Positions 9,974 to 19,058 of a stretch of DNA of 64,000 bases are shown one piece after another (position 1 is the stretch's first letter; every line of letters begins with the position of its first letter). The notes under the pieces were generated by a model. That model did no database searches, was not told the origin of the DNA, and was given only the letters and a program-made list of their open reading frames with translations. This stretch comes from Glaciecola sp. (lineage in GTDB: Bacteria > Pseudomonadota > Gammaproteobacteria > Enterobacterales > Alteromonadaceae): the NCBI GenBank assembly GCA_029246415.1, contig JAQWNF010000029.1, positions 62,001 through 126,000 of the forward strand, in the 5' to 3' direction. The position numbers were made by a program, and so were the translations under genes.

Positions 9974-11467
9974 ATGACACAAGAATATGCATATTTAGCA
10001 ATGAATCGTTTTGCTTACGGAGCTGATAAAATGAGTCGAGCACAGCTCCTTAATTGTCACCGTTTAGAAGATGCGCAGTCATGGCTAAAAGCGCAACTAG
10101 TCGCATTGCCTTTACACACGTTGCCAGCTCTTAACGATCAGTGGAGCAGTGAGGATGCACTCACCCAACTGTATTTGTTTAAGCAAGAAGAAAAAGCCGA
10201 TAAAGCTGCGCTCGCAGCGTTTAACCTAACGCAAAAGACTAACCCAGAAAATGCGCAATCCTCCAAATCATCGCTCTCTGCTAAGTCAGAACGCACACCC
10301 AAAATGTTCACAGGGTATCGTGAGACACGCAAACAACTGATAGAAAAGAGTAAACGAGTAGCCGAGGGTGTTGCGCTAAGCTGTATGGAAAGTGCTACGC
10401 CGTTGCAAAGTAAGTTATTAGCTTTTTTCTCTAATCATTTTAGTGTGACGACTGAAGATTTAGCGCTAAAACTATTAGCGCCAACATTTGAAATAGAAGC
10501 TATCGCGCCACACCTAACACATACTTTTTCTGACATGTTGGTTGCGGTGGTACAGCATCCTGCGATGATCATATATTTGGATAATGAATATTCCGTAGGG
10601 CCAAATAGCAAAGTTGGGATAAATCAAAGGAAAAAAAATAAACCCAATCCTGCGGGGTTAAATGAAAATCTCGCTAGAGAGATCCTTGAATTGCATACTT
10701 TAGGTGTTAAAGGCGATTATGTGCAAGATGATGTGATCGGCCTGGCGAAAGCGTTGACAGGTTGGAGTATTGGTAGTGTGAAACGTGAAGAGTTCGCTGG
10801 TTATAGGTTTAAGACACATACCCACGAACCTGGTGTGCACCGAGTATTAAATAAAGATTATGCACCCACTTCTCAAACCAATACACAAGGGATCCGAATA
10901 CTACAAGATTTAGCCAAACACCCTGAAACAGCACGCCATGTATGTGCTAAATTAGTCCAGCATTTTATCAATGACAAGCCGCCGACGGTCTTAGTTGATG
11001 CGATGACCGACCAATGGCTCAAGACACAAGGACATATTCCTAGTGTTATGAAAACTCTCATTGAGCATCCGTTGAGCTGGCAATCACCACAAAAATATAA
11101 AACGCCACAAGAGTTTGTGATTTCAGCTTGTCGTGCGTGTGGAGTGGCCGCCCCTGAGCCGAGATTATATAAGACGCTCAATGGCTTTGGGCAGGGGTTA
11201 TTTGCTGCGGGGACGCCTGCCGGATACACAGATGAGAAATATGCTTGGCTAGGCACCAGTGCACTCAATAGTCGTATCGAATGGAGTCATTTTTTTGCAC
11301 AACGTATTGCTAAGTCGTTACCTATGGGGATATCGCCTGTCGATTTAGCGCTCAATGCTTTGGGCCCACAGTTGTCTGCTCGAACTAGGCAACACCTAGC
11401 GCGAGCTGAGAGTAAACAGCAGAGTATCGCTATGCTGTTACTTAGTCCTGAATTTCAGAGTAGATAG
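9974..11467 (+). CDS. DUF1800 domain-containing protein
   Basis: Product of 497 residues matching DUF1800: an N-terminal NRFAYGAD motif, the conserved ENLAREILELHTLGVKGDY segment in the middle, FAGYRFKTHTHEPG, and C-terminal FGQGLFAAGTPAGYTDEKYAWLG. The molecular function of DUF1800 is not established. It is nearly always encoded next to a DUF1501 protein, as here, with a 9-base gap, so the two probably form one functional unit outside the cytoplasm. No signal peptide is visible. The ATG at 9974 has a poor ribosome-binding site; the ATG of MNRFAYG 13 codons later is an alternative. Confidence 0.88.
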   Translation: MTQEYAYLAMNRFAYGADKMSRAQLLNCHRLEDAQSWLKAQLVALPLHTLPALNDQWSSEDALTQLYLFKQEEKADKAALAAFNLTQKTNPENAQSSKSSLSAKSERTPKMFTGYRETRKQLIEKSKRVAEGVALSCMESATPLQSKLLAFFSNHFSVTTEDLALKLLAPTFEIEAIAPHLTHTFSDMLVAVVQHPAMIIYLDNEYSVGPNSKVGINQRKKNKPNPAGLNENLAREILELHTLGVKGDYVQDDVIGLAKALTGWSIGSVKREEFAGYRFKTHTHEPGVHRVLNKDYAPTSQTNTQGIRILQDLAKHPETARHVCAKLVQHFINDKPPTVLVDAMTDQWLKTQGHIPSVMKTLIEHPLSWQSPQKYKTPQEFVISACRACGVAAPEPRLYKTLNGFGQGLFAAGTPAGYTDEKYAWLGTSALNSRIEWSHFFAQRIAKSLPMGISPVDLALNALGPQLSARTRQHLARAESKQQSIAMLLLSPEFQSR

Positions 11468-11476
11468 GAGGCGACT

Positions 11477-12682
11477 ATGAATCGACGAGGGTTTATTAAG
11501 AGTGTTGCAGCAGGTTGTGTGTATGTCAGTACGCCTTCGTTCTGTGTGGCGAATGCGTTCAACGCAAACCAAACCGCACATATTGTTAGCGGAGCAAATA
11601 AAAAAATTATCTGGCTGTTACTACGTGGTGGATTAGATGGGTTACATACCGTAATACCACGACAAGATACCGATGTTCGGGCACTGCGCCCAAATTTACT
11701 GGCAAATGTGCTAAGCCAATTATTGCCATTGAATAATGCGTTTGGGTTGCATCCCAAGTTATCTTTTTTACATCAATTGTATCTACAACAACAGATGTCG
11801 CCGGTAATTGCGACGGCAACAGGGTATCGACGACGTTCTCACTTTGATGCACAAGATCACATTGAATCAGGATTAGCTGTGACGGATCATGAAGATGGTT
11901 GGCTAGCCAGAGCACTAGCACATACAACTGGACAGGGAATGGCGATCGCTCGAAGTGTACCGATTGCATTGAGAGAGCCACAACGCAATGCCGATACTTG
12001 GTTTCCGTCTGGCTTTGCCGAAGTTGAAGATGATTTGCATAGCCGTTTAAGTGATATGTATCAAGATGATCCTCTATTGAGGCATACGTTAGAAAAAGTG
12101 ATTAAGCAAAATAACAATCCATTGATGCAAGTGAAAGGCAAACGCAAAACAAACTTTGCTTCATTAGCACAAAATTGTGGAAAGTTAATGGCTAGTAATC
12201 CAGATATTCGATGCGCCATGTTGGAATTTAATGGTTGGGATACTCATATTAATCAAGCCAACCGTTTAAATAATAAATTTACTCAGCTCAATAAAGGTTT
12301 GATGGCTTTGCATCAATCGCTTGGTGAAACATGGAATGATACGTTATTGATAATCAACACTGAGTTTGGTCGCACTGTAGCAGAAAATGGCACGACGGGT
12401 ACCGATCATGGAACCGGTGGATGTATGTTCTTTGCCGGTGGAGGGTTAGCTAAAATGTCGAATAATGTCGCTGCAATTCAAGAAAAACAGAGCTTATCAG
12501 ACTGTATAATTGAAGGGGGCAAAGTATTGGGCACCTGGCCTGGTGCAGCACCTGAACAACTATTCAACTATCGCGATTTAATGCCGACTAGTGATGTCAA
12601 AGGATGGTTAGCTAGCGCGTTGATGCAGCATTGGGGACTCAATCACTCGCAAGTTAATAATGTGTTTCCAGAGGTCGTATGA
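11477..12682 (+). CDS. DUF1501 domain-containing protein, Tat-exported
   Basis: Product of 401 residues. It begins with a twin-arginine signal (MNRRGFIKSVAAGC), then the DUF1501 core: LLRGGLDGLHTVIP, FDAQDHIESG, NGWDTHINQ and TEFGRTVAENGTTGTDHGTGGCMFFAGG. DUF1501 has the alkaline-phosphatase/sulfatase-like fold, but enzymatic activity has not been shown for most members. GGAGG lies ahead of the start. Export in folded form by Tat fits a metal-dependent enzyme-like protein. It pairs with the upstream DUF1800 gene. Confidence 0.9.
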   Translation: MNRRGFIKSVAAGCVYVSTPSFCVANAFNANQTAHIVSGANKKIIWLLLRGGLDGLHTVIPRQDTDVRALRPNLLANVLSQLLPLNNAFGLHPKLSFLHQLYLQQQMSPVIATATGYRRRSHFDAQDHIESGLAVTDHEDGWLARALAHTTGQGMAIARSVPIALREPQRNADTWFPSGFAEVEDDLHSRLSDMYQDDPLLRHTLEKVIKQNNNPLMQVKGKRKTNFASLAQNCGKLMASNPDIRCAMLEFNGWDTHINQANRLNNKFTQLNKGLMALHQSLGETWNDTLLIINTEFGRTVAENGTTGTDHGTGGCMFFAGGGLAKMSNNVAAIQEKQSLSDCIIEGGKVLGTWPGAAPEQLFNYRDLMPTSDVKGWLASALMQHWGLNHSQVNNVFPEVV

Positions 12683-12702
12683 ATAACAGTGCTTGCAGGC
12701 AA

Positions 12703-13104
12703 TTAGCTAACGCTTGCTAATTTGTTCAGCACTGCCATTGCCTCTGAGCGGTCTTCCCAGTCGACAAAAATATGATCGTGATAATACGCTGCAACCACAT
12801 TTGCACTGATATTGGCTGAGCCTAATGCTGTAGCAAAGGCCGCGGTCAAGCCTACAGCTTCGAGCGATGAATGTACCGTCAGCGTGATGCATGCAAACGG
12901 TCCCATACATTCAATGTTACCGTCAACTAGCGCATCAATTGTGGCAATGACAGTAACCCCTTCTGCTTCCACAAACATACATTTGGGTGCAAAAGAGAGT
13001 TTAGCAAAGTCAGCTTGAGGCATAGTCGCAAAGCCATACATTTGATTATCACAACTTGGCGACATGCTCGATAGTAATTTTGCTAGATTAGTTTCACCGC
13101 TCAT
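12703..13104 (-). CDS. ACT domain-containing protein
   Basis: Product of 133 residues with two small ACT-like halves: an N-terminal segment around MPQADFAKLSFAPKCMFVEAEGVTVIATIDAL and a C-terminal segment around FACITLTVHSSLEAVGLTAAFATALGSANISANVVAAYYHDHIFVDWED. This is the short stand-alone ACT family (DUF2241/ACT_7 type), probably a small-molecule-binding or amino-acid-sensing protein with unknown partner. It lies 15 bases downstream of dsbA on the same strand and could be co-transcribed with it. Confidence 0.8.
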   Translation of the reverse strand: MSGETNLAKLLSSMSPSCDNQMYGFATMPQADFAKLSFAPKCMFVEAEGVTVIATIDALVDGNIECMGPFACITLTVHSSLEAVGLTAAFATALGSANISANVVAAYYHDHIFVDWEDRSEAMAVLNKLASVS

Positions 13105-13119
13105 CAGTTATCAGTCCGA

Positions 13120-13764
13120 TTATTTCATAGTTGATAAAAAGACGATCAAATCAACCATATCATCTGGAGTCATATCACGGGTAAACTGGGCTTGGTATTT
13201 ACCATTTACAATAAAGTTAGGTACACCTGATACAAATCGACGATACTGGTCAACCGCTTTGTTATTCTTTTTGAGCATAGAGTTGACGGCAAAGCTTTTG
13301 TTCATCTTGTCAAAATCTGCTGTGTCAATGCCGTTATCACTCAAAATAGTACGAACATCGTCGACATTGGTGATTTTGCCACGTTGGCGATGAATATACG
13401 TAAAAATGGCAGTGTTAACTTGTAGCTCTTTATCTAAAGCGCGACCAATCATCATGGCTTTTGTTACATCATCTTGCAGTTCTTGACCAGCAAAACCCAT
13501 GAAATTAACATGTACTTTGTCGAATTTGACACTTGGGTCTAGCTGCTTTTTCATTTGCGCGACAAGCGGCTCAAAGTTAAAACAATGCGGACACCAAAAT
13601 GAGAAAAACTCTTTTACTTCTGGTTTAGCTGTCGCATCAGAGCTAATGACTTTGTAATGCTCATTTTCAAAAAAACGAACTTGGGCAAACGCTTGTGCCG
13701 ATACAAACAAACTTAAGCAAGCGGCAATCGCTGCGAAGGTGATACTAACAGTGGTTTTTTTCAT
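13120..13764 (-). CDS. dsbA: Periplasmic thiol:disulfide oxidoreductase DsbA
   Basis: Introduces disulfide bonds into secreted proteins; reoxidised by DsbB in the inner membrane. The 214-residue precursor has a Sec signal cut near AFA (about residue 27), the active site FWCPHC at Cys58-Cys61 in the canonical CPHC form, and the cis-proline loop GVPNF near residue 180. Length is normal. In many gammaproteobacteria dsbA follows srkA (yihE) directly. Here btuB and its riboswitch lie between them, and dsbA has its own 175-base upstream region (13765-13939) where I see no strong promoter match. Confidence 0.97.
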   Translation of the reverse strand: MKKTTVSITFAAIAACLSLFVSAQAFAQVRFFENEHYKVISSDATAKPEVKEFFSFWCPHCFNFEPLVAQMKKQLDPSVKFDKVHVNFMGFAGQELQDDVTKAMMIGRALDKELQVNTAIFTYIHRQRGKITNVDDVRTILSDNGIDTADFDKMNKSFAVNSMLKKNNKAVDQYRRFVSGVPNFIVNGKYQAQFTRDMTPDDMVDLIVFLSTMK

Positions 13765-13939
13765 AAAATAAAGACTCGTTTTATTAATAATATAATCGCG
13801 ATGTAGTGATCATGTGTTGTTATGTGCCGATAATACACAGGGTTACACTGATATTAAACAATAAAAGGTGACAAAATATGTCAGCGCTACCAATAATAAT
13901 CTAACATAGTATACGCTGACTAGCTGAATGGATGCTTAA

Positions 13940-15910
13940 TTACCACTTATAAGCGAGTGTGACCAAGGCTTTACGCTCAAGACCACGATAACCAACGATG
14001 TCCTGATATTGATGGTTAAGCAAGTTGTCTACTTTTGCACTTAACGTCACTTTCGGCGTTACTGCGATACTGACATTAGCATTCACTAACCAGTAAGCAC
14101 GCATGGCGACGATTTGTGACGCTTGTGGCCAAGGAGGGAAAAATTGATCAAACTTACTTCCGACATAACTGCCACTGAGATAAGTAGAAACCTTATCCGA
14201 CCATGCATAGCTCGCATTTACTGACCCATTGTGGCGCGCACGACGCAACTCTACACTGCGTGAATCACCTTCGCCTTGTGTGGCATCTAAATAGCTGTAA
14301 CTTGCATTGAGATTCAGTGCTGCACTCGACCAAGAGAGCTCCCATTCTAATCCGTCACGCTCACTTTCACCCGTGATATTATCTGCTGTAAATCCACCCG
14401 TTGCCGCATCATAAACAAATCCATTTATCTCATCTTCTAACTGCGCACTAAAGACATTGAGCTGTGAACTAAAGCCTTGATGAGCAAAGCGCATACCGAC
14501 TTCATAAGTGGTTGCTTTTTCTGGTTGCAGATCTGGATTGCCAATAAAACTACCTGCATAAAAACCAAATCGCTCGGTGAATGTTGGGTGTTTACTGCCT
14601 TGTCCGATACTTGCAAACCAAGTAATAGCCTCAGTAGCTCGCCAATTTGCGCCTAACCGATAATCTGTCGCAGCATCAAATTCGCTGTTATCTGTGTAGC
14701 GTAATGAAGCATTAAGAAAAGCGTTTTTGGTTAAGCTAAGTACAGCGTCAGCAAACACACTTTGACTGCTAATCTGTTGAGACTGATTCGGGTCGCCAAA
14801 ATCGATGGGGCCACGTTGCTCAAAATCGGTTTCATCAAGTTCTACTCCGACGTGATATTGTCTGGTTAAGCTTTGTGTTGAATAATCGAGTTGTGCAATT
14901 GAACTGATAGTCATTGTTGTGGCGTCAGTTAAGGATGACAATTCACCATCGCTTTCATTGTCCACGACATTGCGATGAATATTGGCGCTACTGTTAAGTG
15001 ACCAATGGAATTGATTGGGTGTAAAGAGCCATTGTAATTTTGCACTTTGCTGCTGCCCATAACTGACATTATTGGCATCAATAGGCAAGCCCGTTGTGAC
15101 AAAGTCAGTCGCATCAAACGCGGTTTTATAATCGACATAATGAGCCGTAGCGTTGAGTTCATGTTTGGCATTGATTTGATAGCTAAGTTTGCTGTGAATG
15201 CTAGTATTGTCATAGCCATCTTTTTCTATGTTACCAGGGACGGTACTGATATTTTGGCCATCAGTGCTGACATGACTGATGGTGACACCATAATGACCTT
15301 TATCAAAACGGGCTTGGTGCTGATATTGTATTTGTTGTGTCGCTTGTTGGCCGACACCTAGTTTGAGTGAATGAGTCGATGTGTCGACATCACCTCCATC
15401 TACAGTGGTGATATTGAGTACACCACCGACTGCGCCATCACCCCATAATGCACTTTGCGGCCCTCTATACAATTCAATACGAGCAATGCTTTGCGTTGAC
15501 AAATGTGCCAAATCAACTAATCCGCCTTGGCTTTGGTCATTTACCGCTATGCCATCAATCAAGACTAAAATATGGTTAGTTTCACTGCCGCGTAAACGCA
15601 GTTCCGCAAATTGGCCAACGCCACCGTTGGTAGAAATATCCACGCCTGCAAATTGTACGAGTAAATCAGCAACAAATGTTGCTTGGCTGCGAGAGATGTC
15701 TGCTGCAGTAAGCACGCTAACATTACCGGCTAATTGTGCAATCGGTATAGCTGAATGAGAGCCAGATACCGTCATCGTTTCTATTGCCACGTTAGTAGTG
15801 ATTGAGTTAGTAGCGATTGAGTTAGCAGCGACTGAATTGGATGTGGCAAAAAGCGCACAAGTAAAGGTGCTCGTCACGACCGTGCGAGCTAAAATACGAG
15901 AATTGAACAT
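13940..15910 (-). CDS. btuB: Vitamin B12 TonB-dependent outer-membrane receptor BtuB
   Basis: TonB-dependent receptor of about 656 residues with an N-terminal signal (ending near VAANS), a TonB-box-like IETMTVSG, a plug domain (QLAGNVSVLTAADISRSQ, GQFAELRLRGSETNHILVLIDGIAVND, IELYRGPQSALWGDGAVGGVLNI) and a 22-strand barrel ending in TLAYKW with a terminal aromatic residue. The plug is of BtuB type, and a cobalamin riboswitch sits directly upstream, so vitamin B12 uptake is well supported. I chose the ATG of MFNSRIL. The frame stays open 42 codons further, but that part lies inside the riboswitch region. No btuCDF or cobalamin-salvage genes are adjacent. Confidence 0.93.
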   Translation of the reverse strand: MFNSRILARTVVTSTFTCALFATSNSVAANSIATNSITTNVAIETMTVSGSHSAIPIAQLAGNVSVLTAADISRSQATFVADLLVQFAGVDISTNGGVGQFAELRLRGSETNHILVLIDGIAVNDQSQGGLVDLAHLSTQSIARIELYRGPQSALWGDGAVGGVLNITTVDGGDVDTSTHSLKLGVGQQATQQIQYQHQARFDKGHYGVTISHVSTDGQNISTVPGNIEKDGYDNTSIHSKLSYQINAKHELNATAHYVDYKTAFDATDFVTTGLPIDANNVSYGQQQSAKLQWLFTPNQFHWSLNSSANIHRNVVDNESDGELSSLTDATTMTISSIAQLDYSTQSLTRQYHVGVELDETDFEQRGPIDFGDPNQSQQISSQSVFADAVLSLTKNAFLNASLRYTDNSEFDAATDYRLGANWRATEAITWFASIGQGSKHPTFTERFGFYAGSFIGNPDLQPEKATTYEVGMRFAHQGFSSQLNVFSAQLEDEINGFVYDAATGGFTADNITGESERDGLEWELSWSSAALNLNASYSYLDATQGEGDSRSVELRRARHNGSVNASYAWSDKVSTYLSGSYVGSKFDQFFPPWPQASQIVAMRAYWLVNANVSIAVTPKVTLSAKVDNLLNHQYQDIVGYRGLERKALVTLAYKW

Positions 15911-15979
15911 GTTAAATTTTTTCCATTGCCTGCTCCCACCGAACAGGATAAACCATCGCGATGACATCATATATGTCAT

Positions 15980-16242
15980 CATCAGTGCTAAGGCCGGTAT
16001 CCAGGCTAAATAGGCAGATAGTTTAATGAGTAGCATTTAACTACACATATAAATAATCAGAACACACTCCACCTTCCCATTTGTGATGAAACAGTGGTTT
16101 CTATGCTTGTGTGTGACAAGCGCTAGATATTGAGTGAGTTTGACCTATATTACTGTTGCGGGGGCAGCAAAAGATTTGACACTTTTTTCCCGTTTAACTC
16201 CTCATTTAACGTTAGAAGGTTAAAAAAGGCAGCACCAGAGCG
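15980..16242 (-). ncRNA. Cobalamin (B12) riboswitch, 5' leader of btuB
   Basis: Read on the minus strand, the leader shows the hallmark elements in order: GGTGCTGCC at 16228-16236; GCTGCCCCCGCAACAGTAA at 16150-16168; the CCACTG...GGGAAGGTGG block at 16069-16097; and a B12 box AGCCTGGATACCGGCC at 15992-16007. A GATGACA/TGTCATC hairpin (15960-15980) and a CCTG/CAGG pair follow toward the start codon. No U-tract terminator is visible, so control is more likely at translation initiation. Bound adenosylcobalamin is expected to shut off btuB. This explains the only gene-free stretch longer than 300 bases. Confidence 0.93.
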
Positions 16243-16248
16243 GGCAAA

Positions 16249-16270
16249 ATTATAGCGTACATAGCGTCAA
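16249..16270 (-). promoter_or_regulatory. Promoter of the btuB riboswitch transcript
   Basis: A perfect -10 hexamer TATAAT lies at 16249-16254 on the minus strand, seven bases ahead of the presumed 5' end of the riboswitch. A TTGACG sequence at 16265-16270 is too close (10 bases) to be a standard -35 element, so the -35 assignment stays open. Confidence 0.55.
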
Positions 16271-16295
16271 GCTGCGAGAGTATTTACGCACTATC

Positions 16296-17306
16296 TCATA
16301 GCTTAATAGGTGCCTCATCCAATGCGGCCATTTGTTCTTTAAGTGCTAAAATCTGTCCTTCCCAATATTTGCCATCCGCAAACCATGGAAACGCTTGTGG
16401 AAAAGCCGGATCTTGCCAGCGTTCTGATAACCACGCCATATAATGCACCATGCGCATGGCGCGGAGCGGCTCAATCAAACGGGTTTGCTCAGGCGCAAAT
16501 GAATGAAATTCATCATACGCTTCGACGAGTGTATCGAGTTGAATAAACTGTTGTTGACGATCACCTGAGAGCATCATCCACAAATCTTGTATCGCGGGCC
16601 CCATACGGCAGTCATCCAAATCAACAAAGCTAGGTCCATCACGCCACAAGATATTTCCCGGATGACAATCACCATGTAATCGGATCAAAGAATGTGATGG
16701 TTGGTATAACTCTGCGGTTGCACTGACTACGGGCTCTAAAATAGCAAAGAAGGGTTTGAGCAAGTATTCTGGGATCAGTCTACTTTGTTTAAGTTGCGCC
16801 ATCGGAGTATACAAATGTGTTTGCGCATTTAATGGTGCACGATGGATAAATGGTTTGGCTTGCGCGACGCGGTGCATACGGCCAATAAATCGTCCCATCC
16901 ATTCTAATTGGTCAAGATTGTCGACTTCAAATTCACGTCCACCAACTGACTTAAATACCGCAAAACGGGTATTTTCATAATGATGTAAACTGTTACCGTT
17001 AATGATTAACGGTGCCACGAGGGGGATCTCGTTATCCGCCAACTCAAGAGCAAAATCATGTTCTTCTTGGATTTGAGCGTCTGTCCAACGGCCAGCACGA
17101 TAAAACTTTACCACATAACGCTGCGTATCATCCGCAAACTGATAAACCCGATTCTCATAGCTGTTTAGTGCAAGTAGGCCTGTAATAGGTAAAATATCAA
17201 TACTTTCTAATGCATCTAAAATAACATCAGGATTGAGGTGAGAAAAACTAAAATCCACTGACGTATCCAATGTAGATACGTCAGTGGTGGAGGGCATGCG
17301 ATTCAT
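16296..17306 (-). CDS. srkA: Stress response kinase SrkA (YihE-type Ser/Thr kinase)
   Basis: Aminoglycoside-phosphotransferase-fold protein kinase of 336 residues, implicated in E. coli in limiting death after envelope or oxidative stress. Visible motifs are the ATP-binding lysine in YVVKFYR (Lys67), the catalytic loop HGDCHPGNILW (His211, Asp213, Asn218) and the metal-binding VDLDD (about 229-231). The start codon overlaps the ccoG stop (TAATG), so the two are translationally coupled. The usual srkA-dsbA neighbourhood is interrupted here by btuB. Confidence 0.95.
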   Translation of the reverse strand: MNRMPSTTDVSTLDTSVDFSFSHLNPDVILDALESIDILPITGLLALNSYENRVYQFADDTQRYVVKFYRAGRWTDAQIQEEHDFALELADNEIPLVAPLIINGNSLHHYENTRFAVFKSVGGREFEVDNLDQLEWMGRFIGRMHRVAQAKPFIHRAPLNAQTHLYTPMAQLKQSRLIPEYLLKPFFAILEPVVSATAELYQPSHSLIRLHGDCHPGNILWRDGPSFVDLDDCRMGPAIQDLWMMLSGDRQQQFIQLDTLVEAYDEFHSFAPEQTRLIEPLRAMRMVHYMAWLSERWQDPAFPQAFPWFADGKYWEGQILALKEQMAALDEAPIKL

Positions 17307-18781
17307 TAACGGTATAAAAACTTACTTGGCTCTTCGACTGACACTAATGTACCATCATTTTGAGTTGTCGACACAAAAAAGCTAATTTCCGTTACGGCTT
17401 CTTCAAGATTATAGGCATCGGTAGCGACACTAATCGGTAAACTAAAGACTTCGCCTCCCGCGACAGTGACTAACTGCTCACCAATAAATACAGCGTCTTT
17501 TAACCCGCGGACTTCGATGCTATATGCTTGTTCAGTTTGAGATTTGTTTAACACTTTTAATGTATACACGTTTTCAATCAAGCCTTCATTGGTCTCACGA
17601 TATAACGAACTGCGGTCGCGAATAATATCGACCTCTAGCGGTTTACGAGTCATAAAATCAAGGGCTAACAATCCTGTCATCACGCATAACACCAGTGCAT
17701 ATCCAACTAACTTAGGTCTAACAATTTTAGTTGTCCCACCATTGAGCTCATGTTCTGAGGTAAAGCTAATTAAGCCTTTTGCGTAGCCCATTTTGTCCAT
17801 TACCCCATTACAAGCGTCGACGCAGGCACCGCAATTAATACACTCGTATTGCAAGCCGTTACGGATATCAATCCCCGTTGGGCAAACTTGAACACATAAA
17901 TTACAGTCAATGCAGTCACCTAAGCTTTTAGCTTGCAATTGTTCAGGTGTCGCTTTACGTGAACGCGGGCCTCGGCCTTCGCCACGTGTGGCATCATAGG
18001 CGACCGTAAAGGTATCTTTATCAAACATTGCAGATTGAAAACGGGCATAAGGACACATGTGAATACACATGATTTCACGCATCCAGCCAGCATTGCCGTA
18101 GGTACAAAAAGTAAAAAACAACACCCAAAAAGCGACCCAAAAACCGGTTTGGAAGGTGAAAAAATCAATAAATAACGCACCGATTGGTGTGAAATACCCC
18201 ACAAAAGTTAATGCTGTCAATAATGCGACTGCAATCCAAGAGCTATGCTTGAGTGCTTTGCGCCAAAACTTATCAAAATCCAGCGAGCGTTGGTCTAATT
18301 TCATACGTTTGTTGGCACTGCCTTCGATTTTCTCTTCAAGCCAAATGAACATGTAAGTCCAAGTCGTTTGCGGGCACATAAAGCCACACCACACCCGACC
18401 TGCAAATGTGGTGACAAAGAATAATGCGAACGCTCCCACAATAAATATATAGGCCAGCACGGTTAAATCTTGTGGCCACAGAGTAATAGCAAATAAATTA
18501 AAGCGTTGTTCGGGGATATCAAACAAGATCGCTTGTTGCCCATTATATTGGATCCACGGGATCACAGTGAAAATAGCTAAAAATATAAACCCAAAAAAAC
18601 GGCGGAATGTTTCCATCGTCCCCTTAACAGCGCGAACATAAATTTGTGAACGGGCGGGGTAGACTTCTACTCCTGCATCATCAGCGGGCTTGATGGTGAC
18701 TTTTTGGGGAATTGGCTTGGCGCTAGTTTTACCTGCTGTAGGTTCTGCAGGGATCACCTTCACTGGGATCTGTTCACTCAT
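17306..18781 (-). CDS. ccoG: Cytochrome c oxidase accessory protein CcoG
   Basis: Membrane iron-sulfur protein of the FixG/RdxA family, 491 residues, involved in copper reduction and assembly of cbb3-type oxidase. Residues 60-240 hold about five membrane helices with the CysXXXCys-type motif VWCGFMCPQTTW. Two ferredoxin-type 4Fe-4S motifs follow (DCIDCNLCVQVCPTGID, then CINCGACVDACN), and a periplasmic Ig-like domain forms the C-terminus. The ccoNOPQ genes are not in the window. An FNR-type box at 18845-18858 with a matching -10 at 18817-18822 suggests induction at low oxygen. The downstream srkA is coupled to it. Confidence 0.96.
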   Translation of the reverse strand: MSEQIPVKVIPAEPTAGKTSAKPIPQKVTIKPADDAGVEVYPARSQIYVRAVKGTMETFRRFFGFIFLAIFTVIPWIQYNGQQAILFDIPEQRFNLFAITLWPQDLTVLAYIFIVGAFALFFVTTFAGRVWCGFMCPQTTWTYMFIWLEEKIEGSANKRMKLDQRSLDFDKFWRKALKHSSWIAVALLTALTFVGYFTPIGALFIDFFTFQTGFWVAFWVLFFTFCTYGNAGWMREIMCIHMCPYARFQSAMFDKDTFTVAYDATRGEGRGPRSRKATPEQLQAKSLGDCIDCNLCVQVCPTGIDIRNGLQYECINCGACVDACNGVMDKMGYAKGLISFTSEHELNGGTTKIVRPKLVGYALVLCVMTGLLALDFMTRKPLEVDIIRDRSSLYRETNEGLIENVYTLKVLNKSQTEQAYSIEVRGLKDAVFIGEQLVTVAGGEVFSLPISVATDAYNLEEAVTEISFFVSTTQNDGTLVSVEEPSKFLYR

Positions 18782-18816
18782 GGGATTTTGACCTTATACA
18801 AATATTTTATAGAGCA

Positions 18817-18858
18817 AGTATAAAATACTACACCTATGTTTTTATTGAAGTATATCAA
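18817..18858 (-). promoter_or_regulatory. FNR/EtrA-type box and -10 upstream of ccoG
   Basis: TTGAAGTATATCAA (18845-18858) matches the FNR consensus TTGAT-N4-ATCAA at nine of ten defined bases. A TATACT hexamer on the minus strand (18817-18822) begins 22 bases from the box. This is the geometry of a class II FNR promoter with the site centred near -41.5, predicting transcription start near 18810, about 30 bases before the ccoG ATG. Confidence 0.72.
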
Positions 18859-19058
18859 CCTTTGGTGTGGTTTTATGATATTTAATGTAAATTATTGTTG
18901 TACTTGTACATTGTTGCAGGATGAATCATTGCTGAATGTACTTACAGCGAACTGGCATAGACATACATGGCTGTGCTATGTTTCAAGTAGAGACTAGTGC
19001 AACAGTCACAGTTTATTATAAGCTCCCTGTAGAGCTTACAAAAAAGCGAGGAAAAGAG

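Noticed and set aside
15381-15758. A 125-codon plus-strand frame inside btuB
   Set aside because: Antisense to the conserved plug domain of btuB; no motif or start signal of its own.
16265-16270. TTGACG as the -35 element of the btuB leader promoter
   Set aside because: Spacing to TATAAT is 10 bases, too short for sigma-70.
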